Assembly (NCBI GenBank): GCA_003427395.1
Contig: BFEA01000104.1
Location: 242,501 to 262,848 of the forward strand
Length of the DNA stretch: 20,348 bases
Direction of reading: 5' to 3'
From: Chara braunii
Lineage: Eukaryota; Streptophyta; Charophyceae; Charales; Characeae
Shown piece by piece: positions 7,974 to 17,059 of this stretch (its first letter is position 1; the number at the start of each line of letters is the position of its first letter). The translations under genes were made by a program, and so were the position numbers. The notes under the pieces were generated by a model, which was given only the letters and a program-made list of their open reading frames with translations, was not told the DNA's origin and made no database searches.

Positions 7974-9200
7974 TTAATCGGTGAAGTTGGCGCGGGCAAG
8001 GCCAGCACGTCGAGAGCTCGAGTGCCGGCGGCAGTTTTTTTCGGGGATGTGACATCTTGTCGTCCCCCGATCCCGCCTTCTCCTCCGCTGGCGATGGTCG
8101 GCGGCAGCATCGGAGAGTTCGTCGGCGACAGATCCCCTGGAAGGTTTGACGTCAAGAGGGTCGTCGACACCAGGCGTCAAGGACAGTTGCGCGGACATGT
8201 GGTGGTCGCCTAGGATGCCGTCGATAACTTCTTCGATGTCAATACGCACACTCGGTTTAGTTAGGCTGACTGCTACACGAGCTTCGTTGAACCGGTGTTG
8301 GAGATCGACGGCAAACGTCATTGCTTCGACCTCATAGTCATCACGTTCTGCCGAAAGGCTTGTGACCACCTGTGTCTCCATACCCAGTGTCGTGTCATCG
8401 TCGTCGTCGTCTTCCTCTTGGTGTTTTCCGTACAGCTGCCCGAATCCGTCAGACGACTCCCCAGATCTGTCATCGTCGTCGTCGAAAGTCCGTTCGTCGT
8501 CTCCTGTATCGAGTTCACCTTTTTTCCCCTCCTGCCCTCCTAGCAACCCAGCCAACTCCGTTTCTTCCCCTTCCTCTCCTTCATCCTCTTCTTCCTCCCT
8601 TTCCTCCCCTCCCCCTCCAATTCCTCCCCTGTGTCTCCTTCCTCCACTTCCTTCTCTTTGTCCATCACCCTGCCTTCTTCCCCTGCATGCAATGCAGCCA
8701 CTTCGCCCGAACCCATGTCGATTTCCGACGAATGCGCTTCCCGCCCGCCGCACGCAGCCCCTCCCGCCTACACCAATATCCCTGGTTGGCTGCCCTTGCC
8801 TGAGGATGTTCGGATCCCGGCGAACTTCGTCGTCTCCCTGTTGCCGGGCCCTCCACACGCCTCGCCTGAAGAAGTTCGGATCCCAGCGATCTTCGCCGTC
8901 TCCCTGTCGCCGGGCCCTCCACACGCCTTGCCTTAAGAAGTTCGGATCCCGACGAACTTCGCCGTCTCCCTGTCGCCGGTCCCTCCACACGTACGCTCTC
9001 GCTCCGACCGAAGCGGTTGGCGATCCCCCACAGGCGGCGAAGTCCCGTCCCTCACCGCACCACTGTCTATTTTGGGATGATGACTCGCCACCCCCGGTCG
9101 TGACCATCTCTGCGCGTCCGTCCTCTTTGTCCGCTCTGCAAGCATTGAAGTTCGGATCCCGCCGGACTTGAACGTTTGACCGAGCCGGCACGGAGAGCAA
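7974..9200 (-). pseudogene. acidic ORF with 22-residue repeats, unknown product
   Basis: This is a 408-codon minus-strand frame from a TTG at 9200 to a TAA at 7974. About residues 70-135 hold three 22-residue repeats (RRQGDGEVRRDPNFLRQGVW and variants), which are the translation of a 66-bp DNA repeat carrying the 24-bp box. A Gly/Arg-rich region follows, then a Glu/Asp-rich region with DDDDD and DDDDDD runs. A less biased C-terminal part includes AVDLQHRFNEARVAVSLTKP and RIDIEEVIDGILGDHHMSAQ. Only that last part looks like ordinary protein. The plus strand is also open here as low-complexity Ser/Pro, so the long frame alone is weak evidence. It lies downstream of the ParB/methyltransferase-like block and could be its 3' end or a separate gene. 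Function unknown. Confidence 0.35.
8805..8990. repeat. 66-bp tandem repeat, three copies
   Basis: Units start at 8805, 8871 and 8937. Each opens with a 24-bp box followed by a GC-rich spacer (GTCTCCCTGTCGCCGG, CCTCCACACG). The period is a multiple of three, so frames stay open and encode 22-residue repeats. The third copy fades near 8990. Confidence 0.9.
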
Positions 9201-9282
9201 CCAAGGCCGCCATCACCGAGCAGGCGGATGAATTGGGCACGTCCGCCGACTGTGCCGAGCCTTCCGGACCGGGACCAGTAGA

Positions 9283-10026
9283 CTACTGACGGCCGAGGGC
9301 CTCCCCCGCCACCCCGCCGCTGCCTTCCGCTGTCATGGTGTCACCCTGAGACCCGCCCTCAGCCTTGTCGCCCTCGTGTTGTCGCCCCGGGACTCGTTTG
9401 CCACCCCCAACCTCGTCGCCCTCATTCTCCCCATCGTCCGGTCCCCGGGACCCTGTACTTACATGCGTCCCACTGGGAGGGGGGATTTTCCAGTCCACCC
9501 TTCCTTTCGAGGGGCTCGTGTCGAGGTCGTAGTAGTCCTCCGTCAGCTCCAACCAGCACTTGTCCTGAAGTTCAGCGAACAATCGCCCGGCTATGGAAAT
9601 GACGGGCACATCTTCGAGTGCGAAAGAGTCATTCTCGGCCCTCACTTTCTGGAGGACCGCAATTCTAGCGACGTCGAGGAAGTCAGACTTCGACCCGCTA
9701 GGGAGTGGCATCCATCCTCCGTCCGGGACAGCGACCGCCACGATCCACTCACCCTTTTGGATCGCCAACTGGATGACTCCTGGATGCCAAATCATGTCAT
9801 GGCCCCAGTCCGCCTCCGTGGAACGACTTTGAGGCTCAGGCAGGAAGTGAATGTTCGCATTCGTCCAAGACAGATGATCGGGCGAGATGTCAGACCCGGG
9901 ACGCAGTGAGCGATGGCCGAAGGCCAGAGCTTGCATTCTCTGCAGCAACTTCATCGGGGTAGTGACAGGCGCCGGTTTCGCCATCGGTGACACGAGGGAC
10001 GCTGGGCTTGTCGACAGACCTACCAA
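9283..10026 (-). pseudogene. C-terminal region of the ParB/methyltransferase-like gene
   Basis: This frame is the same as the two preceding blocks (10045-10737 and 10756-12069), separated from them only by a TAG at 10045-10047. It encodes about 247 residues. A conserved-looking segment (DMIWHPGVIQLAIQKGEWIV, SKSDFLDVARIAVLQKVRAE, FAELQDKCWLELTEDYYDLD) is followed by a Gly/Glu/Asp-rich tail. It ends at another TAG (9283-9285). The same frame then runs to a TAG at 9067-9069 and a TGA at 9052-9054, but that stretch passes through a 24-bp box and is probably not coding. I recognise no domain; it appears to be the continuation of the upstream multidomain protein. Confidence 0.5.
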
Positions 10027-10044
10027 GGATGACCCTGTAGCATG

Positions 10045-10755
10045 CTACGCGGAATGTTGGTCGTACTGCAGGTTGAGGCTTTCGGTGTCGCTGCCCTCCT
10101 CGTCCCTGGTTGCGTCGAACTCGATTTCGGTGGTCTCCTCGTCTTCCGTGGAGATCAAGGAGGAGTAACTGCTGAACGTCAGCTCCTCCTCTGACTCCAC
10201 GAAGTAAAGGGACTGCAACCTCTCGAGGAAGGTCTTCTCGTTCATGCGGGAGACGCCGTGGTAGTTGTCGAGCAACGTGAACATGTGGTCCTTGCGGCGC
10301 ACGTACTCGGCGTCAGTGTCTCTCTTCAGCCGCGTTTGCAGGAACAAGAAGTCGTATATCTTGTTCCGCTTCCTCGCACTCAACTTGAACCACATGTCCG
10401 TCTTGTTGTTCCACGCGCGAGCCCGAGTCTCGGTGACGACCATGAACTCGCAATTGTGGGCACCCGAATTGCCCTCGCTTTTGACGAGATCAATTGTAAA
10501 TTGCAAGAGCTCGGAGTTCCCTTCCATCGCGTTGACGTGCCGTCCTGCCTTCAGTATTTCCCAGACAGACCGCGCGTGTGGCTTCTCGAGGAAGACGACA
10601 CCCTCCCCCTTTTTGGTGACGGATTCGAGAAGCTGAACGAATTGCGCAGGGTTGCGTTCCATGTCCCCGTACACACTGCCCCGACGTGCAGGCGAGGTAT
10701 GTGACCAGTCGCAAGGGTTGAACGGGATGTCGGACACATCCGTTTGCGTAACCTT
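10045..10755 (-). pseudogene. methyltransferase-like motif-I region and following segment
   Basis: This block is in frame with 10756-12069, separated only by a TAG at 10756-10758. About residues 29-88 (NPAQFVQLLESVTKK, GEGVVFLEKPHARSVWEILK, AGRHVNAMEGNSELLQF) line up with the C-terminal part of beta-class N6-adenine/N4-cytosine DNA methyltransferases. That region normally has a proline-led helix, a DPF-GSGT-like SAM loop, a helix with GR, and an acidic residue after the next strand. The SAM loop here is FLEKPHA, lacking the glycines, so SAM binding is unlikely. The rest is helical and charged (ARKRNKIYDFLFLQTRLKRD, EKTFLERLQSLYFVESEEEL) and ends in a TAG. Family assignment is by motif order and is not proved. 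Confidence 0.5.
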
Positions 10756-12000
10756 CTATGGTACCCGCACTGCAGCAGCGGCGCTTGCCGGCAGTTTCCC
10801 CTCGTAGACGACGGACGCGTTGGCCAGCAAATCAAAACCTTTGAAGAGTATGTACATTCGGTCGTTTTCCGTGTACAAATTGTTCCCGACGGGGAAGCTT
10901 TTCTTCTGTTGACTCCTCCTCACCCACTTCCCTTCCAGCAACTTGACGAAAGAAAGATGGTTCATGCTGGCCAGAAAGTAGAGGTTCTGCTGCCGCGGGA
11001 CAATAACAACGAGCGTCCAATGCGACGGACACCACGCATGGAGTTGGGAATCTCGAGTGTCGAACGCTTGCGATTTCCAAAGCTTCAGATCCACCGGTTT
11101 GCACAGATCGAGGACAAACGTGTGACTCTTTGTGGCAACCACTGCCTCCTTCACCTCCGCACTCCTTATGTCTGCCTCCAAGGGGTCGTTGCCGAATGGC
11201 GCAATGGATGTCACGTCGCCTGTGTCATTCCATTTTATGTGCACAATGCCTTCGGCAAGCGCGATCTCTCGACTCTTCAGTCTACAGCCAGTCAACATGG
11301 ACAGGACCTTATTCCTCCAGTCGACGGACAACTTCTTGTGACCGGCCAGCTTCTCCGTCGCCTCGATCGATCTGTCGTCGTCGCAGCCCATGTAGGGCGG
11401 GCAGTCCTTGAACAGCGAGGAGTCAGTGGCGTATTTCGTGCTTCCGTCCCACAACTCAGCATCCAAACCACGACTCTTAAACTGTCTGAAAATTGCGGAC
11501 CTTGATTTCAGGAACGGGAACCTCTGGCTCCAATCCGCGTCCGACCTTTTGTCGTGCTTGAACTGGTAGTAGTTCCACAGACGCACCAGCACCCGGTCGC
11601 ACTTCACCAAATTCACCACCTCCTGGACGCTCAGCTTTCCGAGCTTCGCCAACGCTGGGGAGCCGACCTGTACCCAAACCACCTTGCAAGCGAGCACCTT
11701 CTTCAGGACGCAACACTTCTCGTTGTCTGTCAGCGACTCCATCGTTTTCCAACAATGCGCGTCCGGCTCTGGCACTTGCACGAACCACTCGCCCTCCTCT
11801 TTCTCCTTTTTGCCTTTCTTTGTCGACGGGTCCACAGGGACGTTGTACACGACCTCCTTCCTGCCCAGCTTGTCATTATGGATGTATGCAACCCCAGGCT
11901 TCACGTTTTTGACTTTCTTCTTCCGCATGATCCACTTTGCGTCGTCGTGTCCGAGCAATCTGCCTGTCTCCAGACGTTCTCCCCTGCCATCGCCAGCGGG
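10756..12000 (-). pseudogene. methyltransferase-like core of the ParB fusion protein
   Basis: The credible part of this 437-codon frame starts near residue 40 (HDDAKWIMRKKKVKNVKPGV), where it takes over from the ParB frame after a frameshift near 11950-11990. Residues 318-331 (FVLDLCKPVDLKLW) sit where a beta-class methyltransferase has motif IV (DPPY); here the motif is DLCKP, so catalysis is doubtful. Residues 370-411 (SFVKLLEGKWVRR, QKKSFPVGNNLYTENDRMYI, LFKG) resemble the strand-W-K and hE-ilvfsK pattern after motif IV in that class. Motif I follows in the next block, giving the IV-then-I order of the beta class. A TAG ends the frame at 10756. This remains an inference from motif order. 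Confidence 0.5.
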
Positions 12001-13720
12001 AAATGGGAACGCAGGGCAGCGCCTTGTTTCCTGATGGCCTCCTCGCCCTGCTGATCTGCGAGAATCCACAAGTTGTTGTGCAGTGTCATGTTGAGTGCGA
12101 CATTACAGAATTCAAGCCACTTCCGGACTTGATCCTGTTTTCCGCTGGGGTTTCCCATAACAGCACGCGGGCAACCGGCGCGCTTCCACTGCCACCTAAT
12201 GTCCCTCATTGACAGCTTCAACTGTCGTGGGGCCGCCTTCAGGTCCTTCATGTCGTCCTGGGAACTGACAAGGAAGTACCCTTCGAAGTCGTCGTCCGAA
12301 AAGTTGACCATTCCTGCAGGCCACCGCTCGACATTGTATTTCCTGGCCACCTCGCTGCCGAGCAGCGACCTCGCTGCAGCCGCGTTGTGCTGCCCACACA
12401 CCGCGTAGTAGTAGTATTGCCCCGCCAGCTCATCCCTCCAATCCTCCGGCCTCAGGCGTTCTTCCTTGGTCCCCGGAGTCGGTTTATCAAGCCCCAGCGG
12501 CACCAGCTTCAGGGTTGGTAAATCGTAAGGCTGCGCTTTGTTTTCGAACGCCAACCGCATCGCTTCTTTGATCCCTTCCACGAGCACGGGATCGAGGGAC
12601 CGCTGGTTGTACATGTCCTCCCAGTCCCCGAGGTCGACGACCTGCGCAGGGCTAATGTCGAACTCCCGCTTTGTCGAAACGCCGTCTTTGTACTCGAGGA
12701 AGTACCCGACGTCGACGTCGATGGGAGTCCCTGTTGTCGGTGGAGAAGACGGTCCAGAATCAGGCTGCTTCTGTCTCGAAGACGGTCGTTTGGCAACCTG
12801 CCGACCCTGATCCCCCTCGGTCCCCTTGCAATTCTCCCCCGCAGTCCTGGGGGCCTTGCTCTTTAACTTCTTCGTAGAACCGGCGAACTCGTCTGGACGA
12901 TCCCCCCTCCTCTTTTGCGGAGCTCCTTGCGAGCCCAGGCCTCCTGCGTCCACCTCCTCCACACCCTGTCCCTCGCTCGCCTCTAAGTCGACCTCCGAAT
13001 AGGCCGCCACATGTACTGTAGGCCCCGTACTCTTCCACTGAACCGGAGCATCAGTCTGAACCCCAGGAATAGACAACACAGACCGCCGCGTGTCACTCAA
13101 CGGCGGAGCAGTCCCCTCATCCTCGCTGTCGTCGAACTGACCTCGGCTCTCGCCACGGCGCAGCTGAGTGGCGGGACCAGAACCCAGATCATCGCCCTCC
13201 ACCGCTGCCCCGCTTGACTCACAACCGCTACACGGCTCCAGGGATGGGTTGACGTCGCAGAGGACGTCTAGAGCGATGTTTTTGTCCTCCAACATATCGA
13301 AAAATTCACGCGCCAAAACAAAACCGCCCCCGAGAACGAGTTCTCTGTAGAACGGGGTATTCACAGCACCCGCTCCGAACCCCTCACACAATTCGAGGTC
13401 CAACGACGTCCCTTTCGAATTGGCAACGACGTTGCCCTTGGCGCCATAAACGTTTTGCATATAGAAATGTCGCCGGCCCCCCTTTGCGTCCTCCCACCGC
13501 AAGACGGCACCAAGCACTCTACGCCTTCTGCTGTCATCGATGAAGATGACAAGACCACATGGTTGCGCAGTGGGGTTGGAAGCGTCTCCACAGCACCAGT
13601 CGATGAACCATTTCGGCCTCGAATGGTTCGACCACCCCTGTGTGGCAGTAGACGACGGCCTCGTGGAATCTTTTCGTGATTCCTTCCTGGAGGTCCTGTT
13701 GGCTCCACCCCGCCCTTGGA
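11930..13720 (-). pseudogene. ParB-like N-terminal part of a ParB/methyltransferase-like fusion
   Basis: The frame is open from 14033, but its first 105 residues cross a 24-bp box and look non-coding. The plausible protein begins near residue 106-140 (13720-13615), perhaps after an acceptor ending TCTTCCAAG. Residues 140-265 form an unknown compact domain (PKWFIDWCCGDA, VLGAVLRWEDAKGGRRHFYM, LDLELCEGFGAGAVNTPFYR). Residues 266-436 are a polar linker with a basic patch KKLKSKAPR. Residues 455-660 resemble a ParB/sulfiredoxin-type domain: RSLDPVLVEGIKEAM, then YYYYAVCGQHNAAAARSLL matching the GxHR/N-A-A box, then helices. In-frame stops are absent up to the frameshift near 11960. ParB-methyltransferase fusions are well known in phages and bacteria; this one lies in a eukaryotic-looking context, so a mobile-element origin is likely. 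Confidence 0.55.
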
Positions 13721-13896
13721 AGAAGACATACTGTCTGCGAACGAGATTGCAAATCGAACAACACACCATGAAGTCAACGTCTGTCAAAAGACAGGAGAAA
13801 CAGAACACTCGTTGCCGCACGTCAACGCAGGCTGTAGCGCAGCGAAAGCCGCACACGAAGACACCCGGGCACCCAAATCCGGAACGGTGAGAAGGG

Positions 13897-15012
13897 GTAG
13901 TCCGCCGGTATCCGAACTTCAAGTGGGCAAGAGACCAAGAGGCAGACAGAGAGAGAGAGAAACAAGTGAAAACTCGCAATGCGCATGGGATCACGCGTTG
14001 TTTATGCAGCACATGGGGCACCCCGAAGAACAAAGATAGACAAACGCACAGTGAAAATCGCGAAGTCCGCCGGGTTCCGAAGTAAAGGACGGTGCGTGAG
14101 ATAGAGACGGCAGAATCAGATTTCGGGAATTTTTCGCAGGAGTCAACTGGCGGTCATGTCTGAAACTCGCGCTCGACGGGGTAGTGTTCCCCGCGTGGCA
14201 CTCGGAACCCCCGACAGTCCAACAACCGAAGCTCGCCGGGATCCAAACTAGAACAGGGCGCGGGAGACATACACAGAGCCAGCCATGCAGCCAACGTCCC
14301 AGAACCGTGCTCGACCAAACGCACTCCGGAATCATTGCCGGGCGGGGTGTGCGACCCACCCGGAACCACGAAGGCTCAAGACAAAGCAACGCACCTCCCG
14401 AAACGTGAAGTTCGCCGGGATCCGAACTTCAAGACGATGCGACAGGCAGAAACGGCGTCAGGGACACACGATCCGCAAGTCTAAGGTTGTTAAACTCAAC
14501 CCCGACCCAGGAAGGCCACACCGGAATGAAAGGCTGGTTGAAATGGAGAAGTCAGCCCTAATCCGAACAACTTCTGATTTCCGATCTCGCATTATGCACA
14601 GCTTGGCACTAGATGAACCCAAGCTTGAAAGCGGCAGCCGTGTCAACATTTCATAGGTCCTTGGACTCTGGCTGTTGCCGCAATCCACGAGGGATCCGGA
14701 AGACCACCGTCTGTGGCAATAGACAGGCGACTTCTGAAGTTCGCCGGGATCCGAACTTCAAGAGGATGCGAGAAAGAGAGACAGAGAGAAACATTGGAGC
14801 AACTTCGAGTCCAAACGCAAGACGGGGTTCGACCAAGGCGCACGAGGAAAACCCCCGGGGTTCAACAGCCGACCGCAGGTTTTGATGGCAGGAGTCATTG
14901 AGTCCAGGCGTAATTGGTAGCAGGACCGTTTCCGACTCCGCCCAGCACTCGAAGCTCGGAGGCCGGTAGGACGCACAGACCAAACCGCGAAGTTCGCCGA
15001 GATCCGAACTTC
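13897..15012 (+). repeat. 24-bp palindromic boxes, F orientation only (seven copies)
   Basis: Boxes with core CCGGGATC (called F) start at 13897, 14062, 14228, 14407, 14548 (degenerate), 14736 and 14989. Those at 14407 and 14736 have both perfect 8-base arms. Most are followed by a related tail such as AAGAGGATGCGAGAAAGAGA, so the conserved unit is longer than the box. Spacings are about 165, 166, 179, 141, 188 and 253 bases. Short frames on both strands here are translations of the repeat. I see no gene between 13.9 and 15.0 kb. Confidence 0.85.
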
Positions 15013-15045
15013 AAGAGGGCGCGACAGGGAAAGAGACGGCGTGCA

Positions 15046-16320
15046 CTAGCAACTGCTGCCTCCCGCGCCTTTCTCCACTACTAAGACTCTGCCATGTTCG
15101 GCAGCACACAAGCCTCTCACTCGTCTCCCTTCTTTTCGCTTAAGCAGGATGTCCAACCACACGTCCAGATCTTGTGACAATCGCGGTTCCCCGGGGACGA
15201 GGTCGCGAACCGTAGCCATACAAAGCATTCATTGACGATCCGTAAACGCGGACCAGCGGATCTTCGACCGTTGCAGTCTCCGAAAAGACGGACATGTATT
15301 TCATCCTAACAAACACTCCCGGTCGTGCTAAGGAGTTCCCTATACAGTCCCGTATGGCGGACACTTTCTCCTTGACCTCCCTATGCAACGAAAAGTTCTG
15401 GACCGGCCCTGCTATCACCAAATCCGGCCATCCATCCACACGAACAGGCCCACGCGTTGCCACGAGTTTGGACCCCTCAATTGCCATCTCGTTGCGTGAC
15501 ACAAGCACAACAGCATCGACGAGCTTCCTACTCTTGTTTGAAGTAGCGACACACAAAACCCTGGCGAAATCAGATCTGGACACAATCAACTGCACACAAC
15601 AGTATGACACAGCTTGTGGAGAACTCCCGGGGCAACGGAGCGGGTACTGCTCCAGGAACGGGCAGTGTCGAGCAGGGGCCAGCAACTCGTGTTTCCGCGA
15701 GCCTCCCCAAGTTCGTGGTGACGACGTGACGTATTGGCACTCGAGGCGACTAAAATGTCGGCTAATGCAGCCTACTGCTCTGCGCATGTGGTTTAGGAAA
15801 TTGTGACCGAGGACAGCGTCAGGCAGCAGGATGAGGGACCCAAACTCCAACATGTTGGCGAACTTGTACTGGCCTGCCCAAGGGCAGTCACTCTCCATCG
15901 TGGCCCAATTGTCGTCACACCAACCGTCAATATGTCTGCCCATGCACGGACGACGATCATCCAGGGGTCCTCCTCGAATTCCTCTGCGGTCGATACCTGG
16001 ATCGTAGTCACATCGTTGAAATGCCGCACGGATCTCGCACAAGGAGGAAACGGTTCTGCCAAGCGAATGTGCGTCTCGGGACTCATGGTCTGTGGTGTCG
16101 AGAACATCGACTCCATGATCCGTGGTGTCGAGAAGGTCCCATCCATTACGCGCCCTACACACCACACGCACATACCAAACGACACACACGGGGACGCTGA
16201 CACTCGTAAACATAGTTGGCGAGCAATCAAACGACATAGTCTGCACGGATCGTTGTTGCACTGGCAGTCGACGTTAACAGGCCGCACTCGGAGAACCATC
16301 ACGGTTCCCAAGACGGGCAC
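15046..16320 (-). pseudogene. broken unassigned ORF, possible element protein
   Basis: The longest frame (16261-15140, 373 codons) is convincing only in its middle and end (QYKFANMLEFGSLILLPDAV, LGHNFLNHMRRAVGCISRHF, LCVATSNKSRKLVDAVVLVS, DLVIAGPVQNFSLHREVKEK). Upstream, a different frame (16320-15793) looks more protein-like near 16060-15950 (FNDVTTIQVSTAEEFEEDPW). At the far end a third frame (15228-15046) reads DVWLDILLKRKEGRRVRGL. This suggests one ancestral protein with at least two frameshifts. LPDAVLGHNFL faintly resembles the ILGxDFL strand near the end of retropepsins, but no active-site DTG/DSG was found, so I do not assign a function. Confidence 0.35.
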
Positions 16321-16325
16321 AACGC

Positions 16326-17059
16326 GGAGTTCGGATCCCGGCGATCTTATGTCGTTGCGAGAAGTCGTCGGACGCCAGAAAGATCACAGGCAGAACTCGC
16401 GTCATGCGAAACCACGAAGTTCGTCGGGATCTGAACTTGACGATTGTGCGAGGAGTTATGTCTGCCCTGAACGCACGAGGCGGTAGGTCCACCACGACGT
16501 GATCATTCGTCGTTGTCACGCTGTGCAGTTTCGCTTTTTGTGACCTCCGGTTGTCGAGGAAGTGCACATTCGAAAACGCAGTTCTGAATGCCGTGAAGTC
16601 CGGAATCGAGCAGACTTGGTGTGCTTGTCACATCCACGGGGCAGCAGGCGAGTCGGTAACACGCCCCGCCAATGGCGGGAAAGCAATGCTTGTCGTGATC
16701 CGAACTTGGCGAATCTGCGTGGGAGAGACGAAGTTGTCTCTCCCACTTGACGTCCCAAACATGCTTCAACTTCGGATCCTGGCGAACTTCGGATTTTCAC
16801 GTATCCGAAGTTTTGACAATCCACCGCGCGCCAGAAATCCCACGGTCGGAACCGTCACCGTGCGGAAAGCGAAGTGGGCAAGATTTCGAACTTGACGATT
16901 GCACGAGGAACCGTGCGCGAGAAGTTCGGATCCCGGCGGACTACGTATTTTTACGAGTTTGTATTACGCCGGAGTCCGAACCTGTGGATTGTGCGAGGAA
17001 ACGTGCACGCACAGTTAGGATCCGCGGGCCAGCTGACGAGCCGCAAACATGTCTTACCT
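16326..17059. repeat. alternating palindromic boxes, diverged part of the array
   Basis: Boxes alternate orientation: R 16326, F 16416, R 16594 (degenerate), F 16685, R 16767, F 16871 (degenerate), R 16921, F 16961, R 17011 (degenerate). The spacing between 16685 and 16767 is 82 bases, the same F-to-R distance as in the satellite that follows. A shorter 90-base unit is visible at 16871-17059, where each F box is followed by a GATTGYRCGAGGAA-like spacer. Open frames here are not credible genes. Confidence 0.8.

Larger units (their letters stand above)
7286..9170 (-). repeat. 24-bp palindromic boxes, R orientation only (six copies)
   Basis: Boxes with core GATCCCGG (here called R) start at 7286, 7602, 8805, 8871, 8937 and 9147; the first two are degenerate. 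A full copy has arms GAAGTTCG-like and CGAACTTC-like, 24 bases in total. The copies at 8805, 8871 and 8937 are exactly 66 bases apart. No copy in the opposite (F) orientation was found in this stretch. Confidence 0.8.

Noticed and set aside
8362-9171. 269-codon plus-strand Ser/Pro-rich ORF
   Set aside because: It is the complement of the Glu/Asp-rich minus-strand stretch and the 66-bp repeat. Its composition is pure low complexity with no folded segment.
9376-9909. 177-codon plus-strand ORF
   Set aside because: It is a shadow of the minus-strand frame 9283-10026, which has the more protein-like composition and continues the upstream conserved block.
11901-14033. taking the whole 710-codon frame as protein
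   Set aside because: The first 105 or so residues cross a 24-bp box and repeat tail and have non-coding character, so the start was moved to about 13720.
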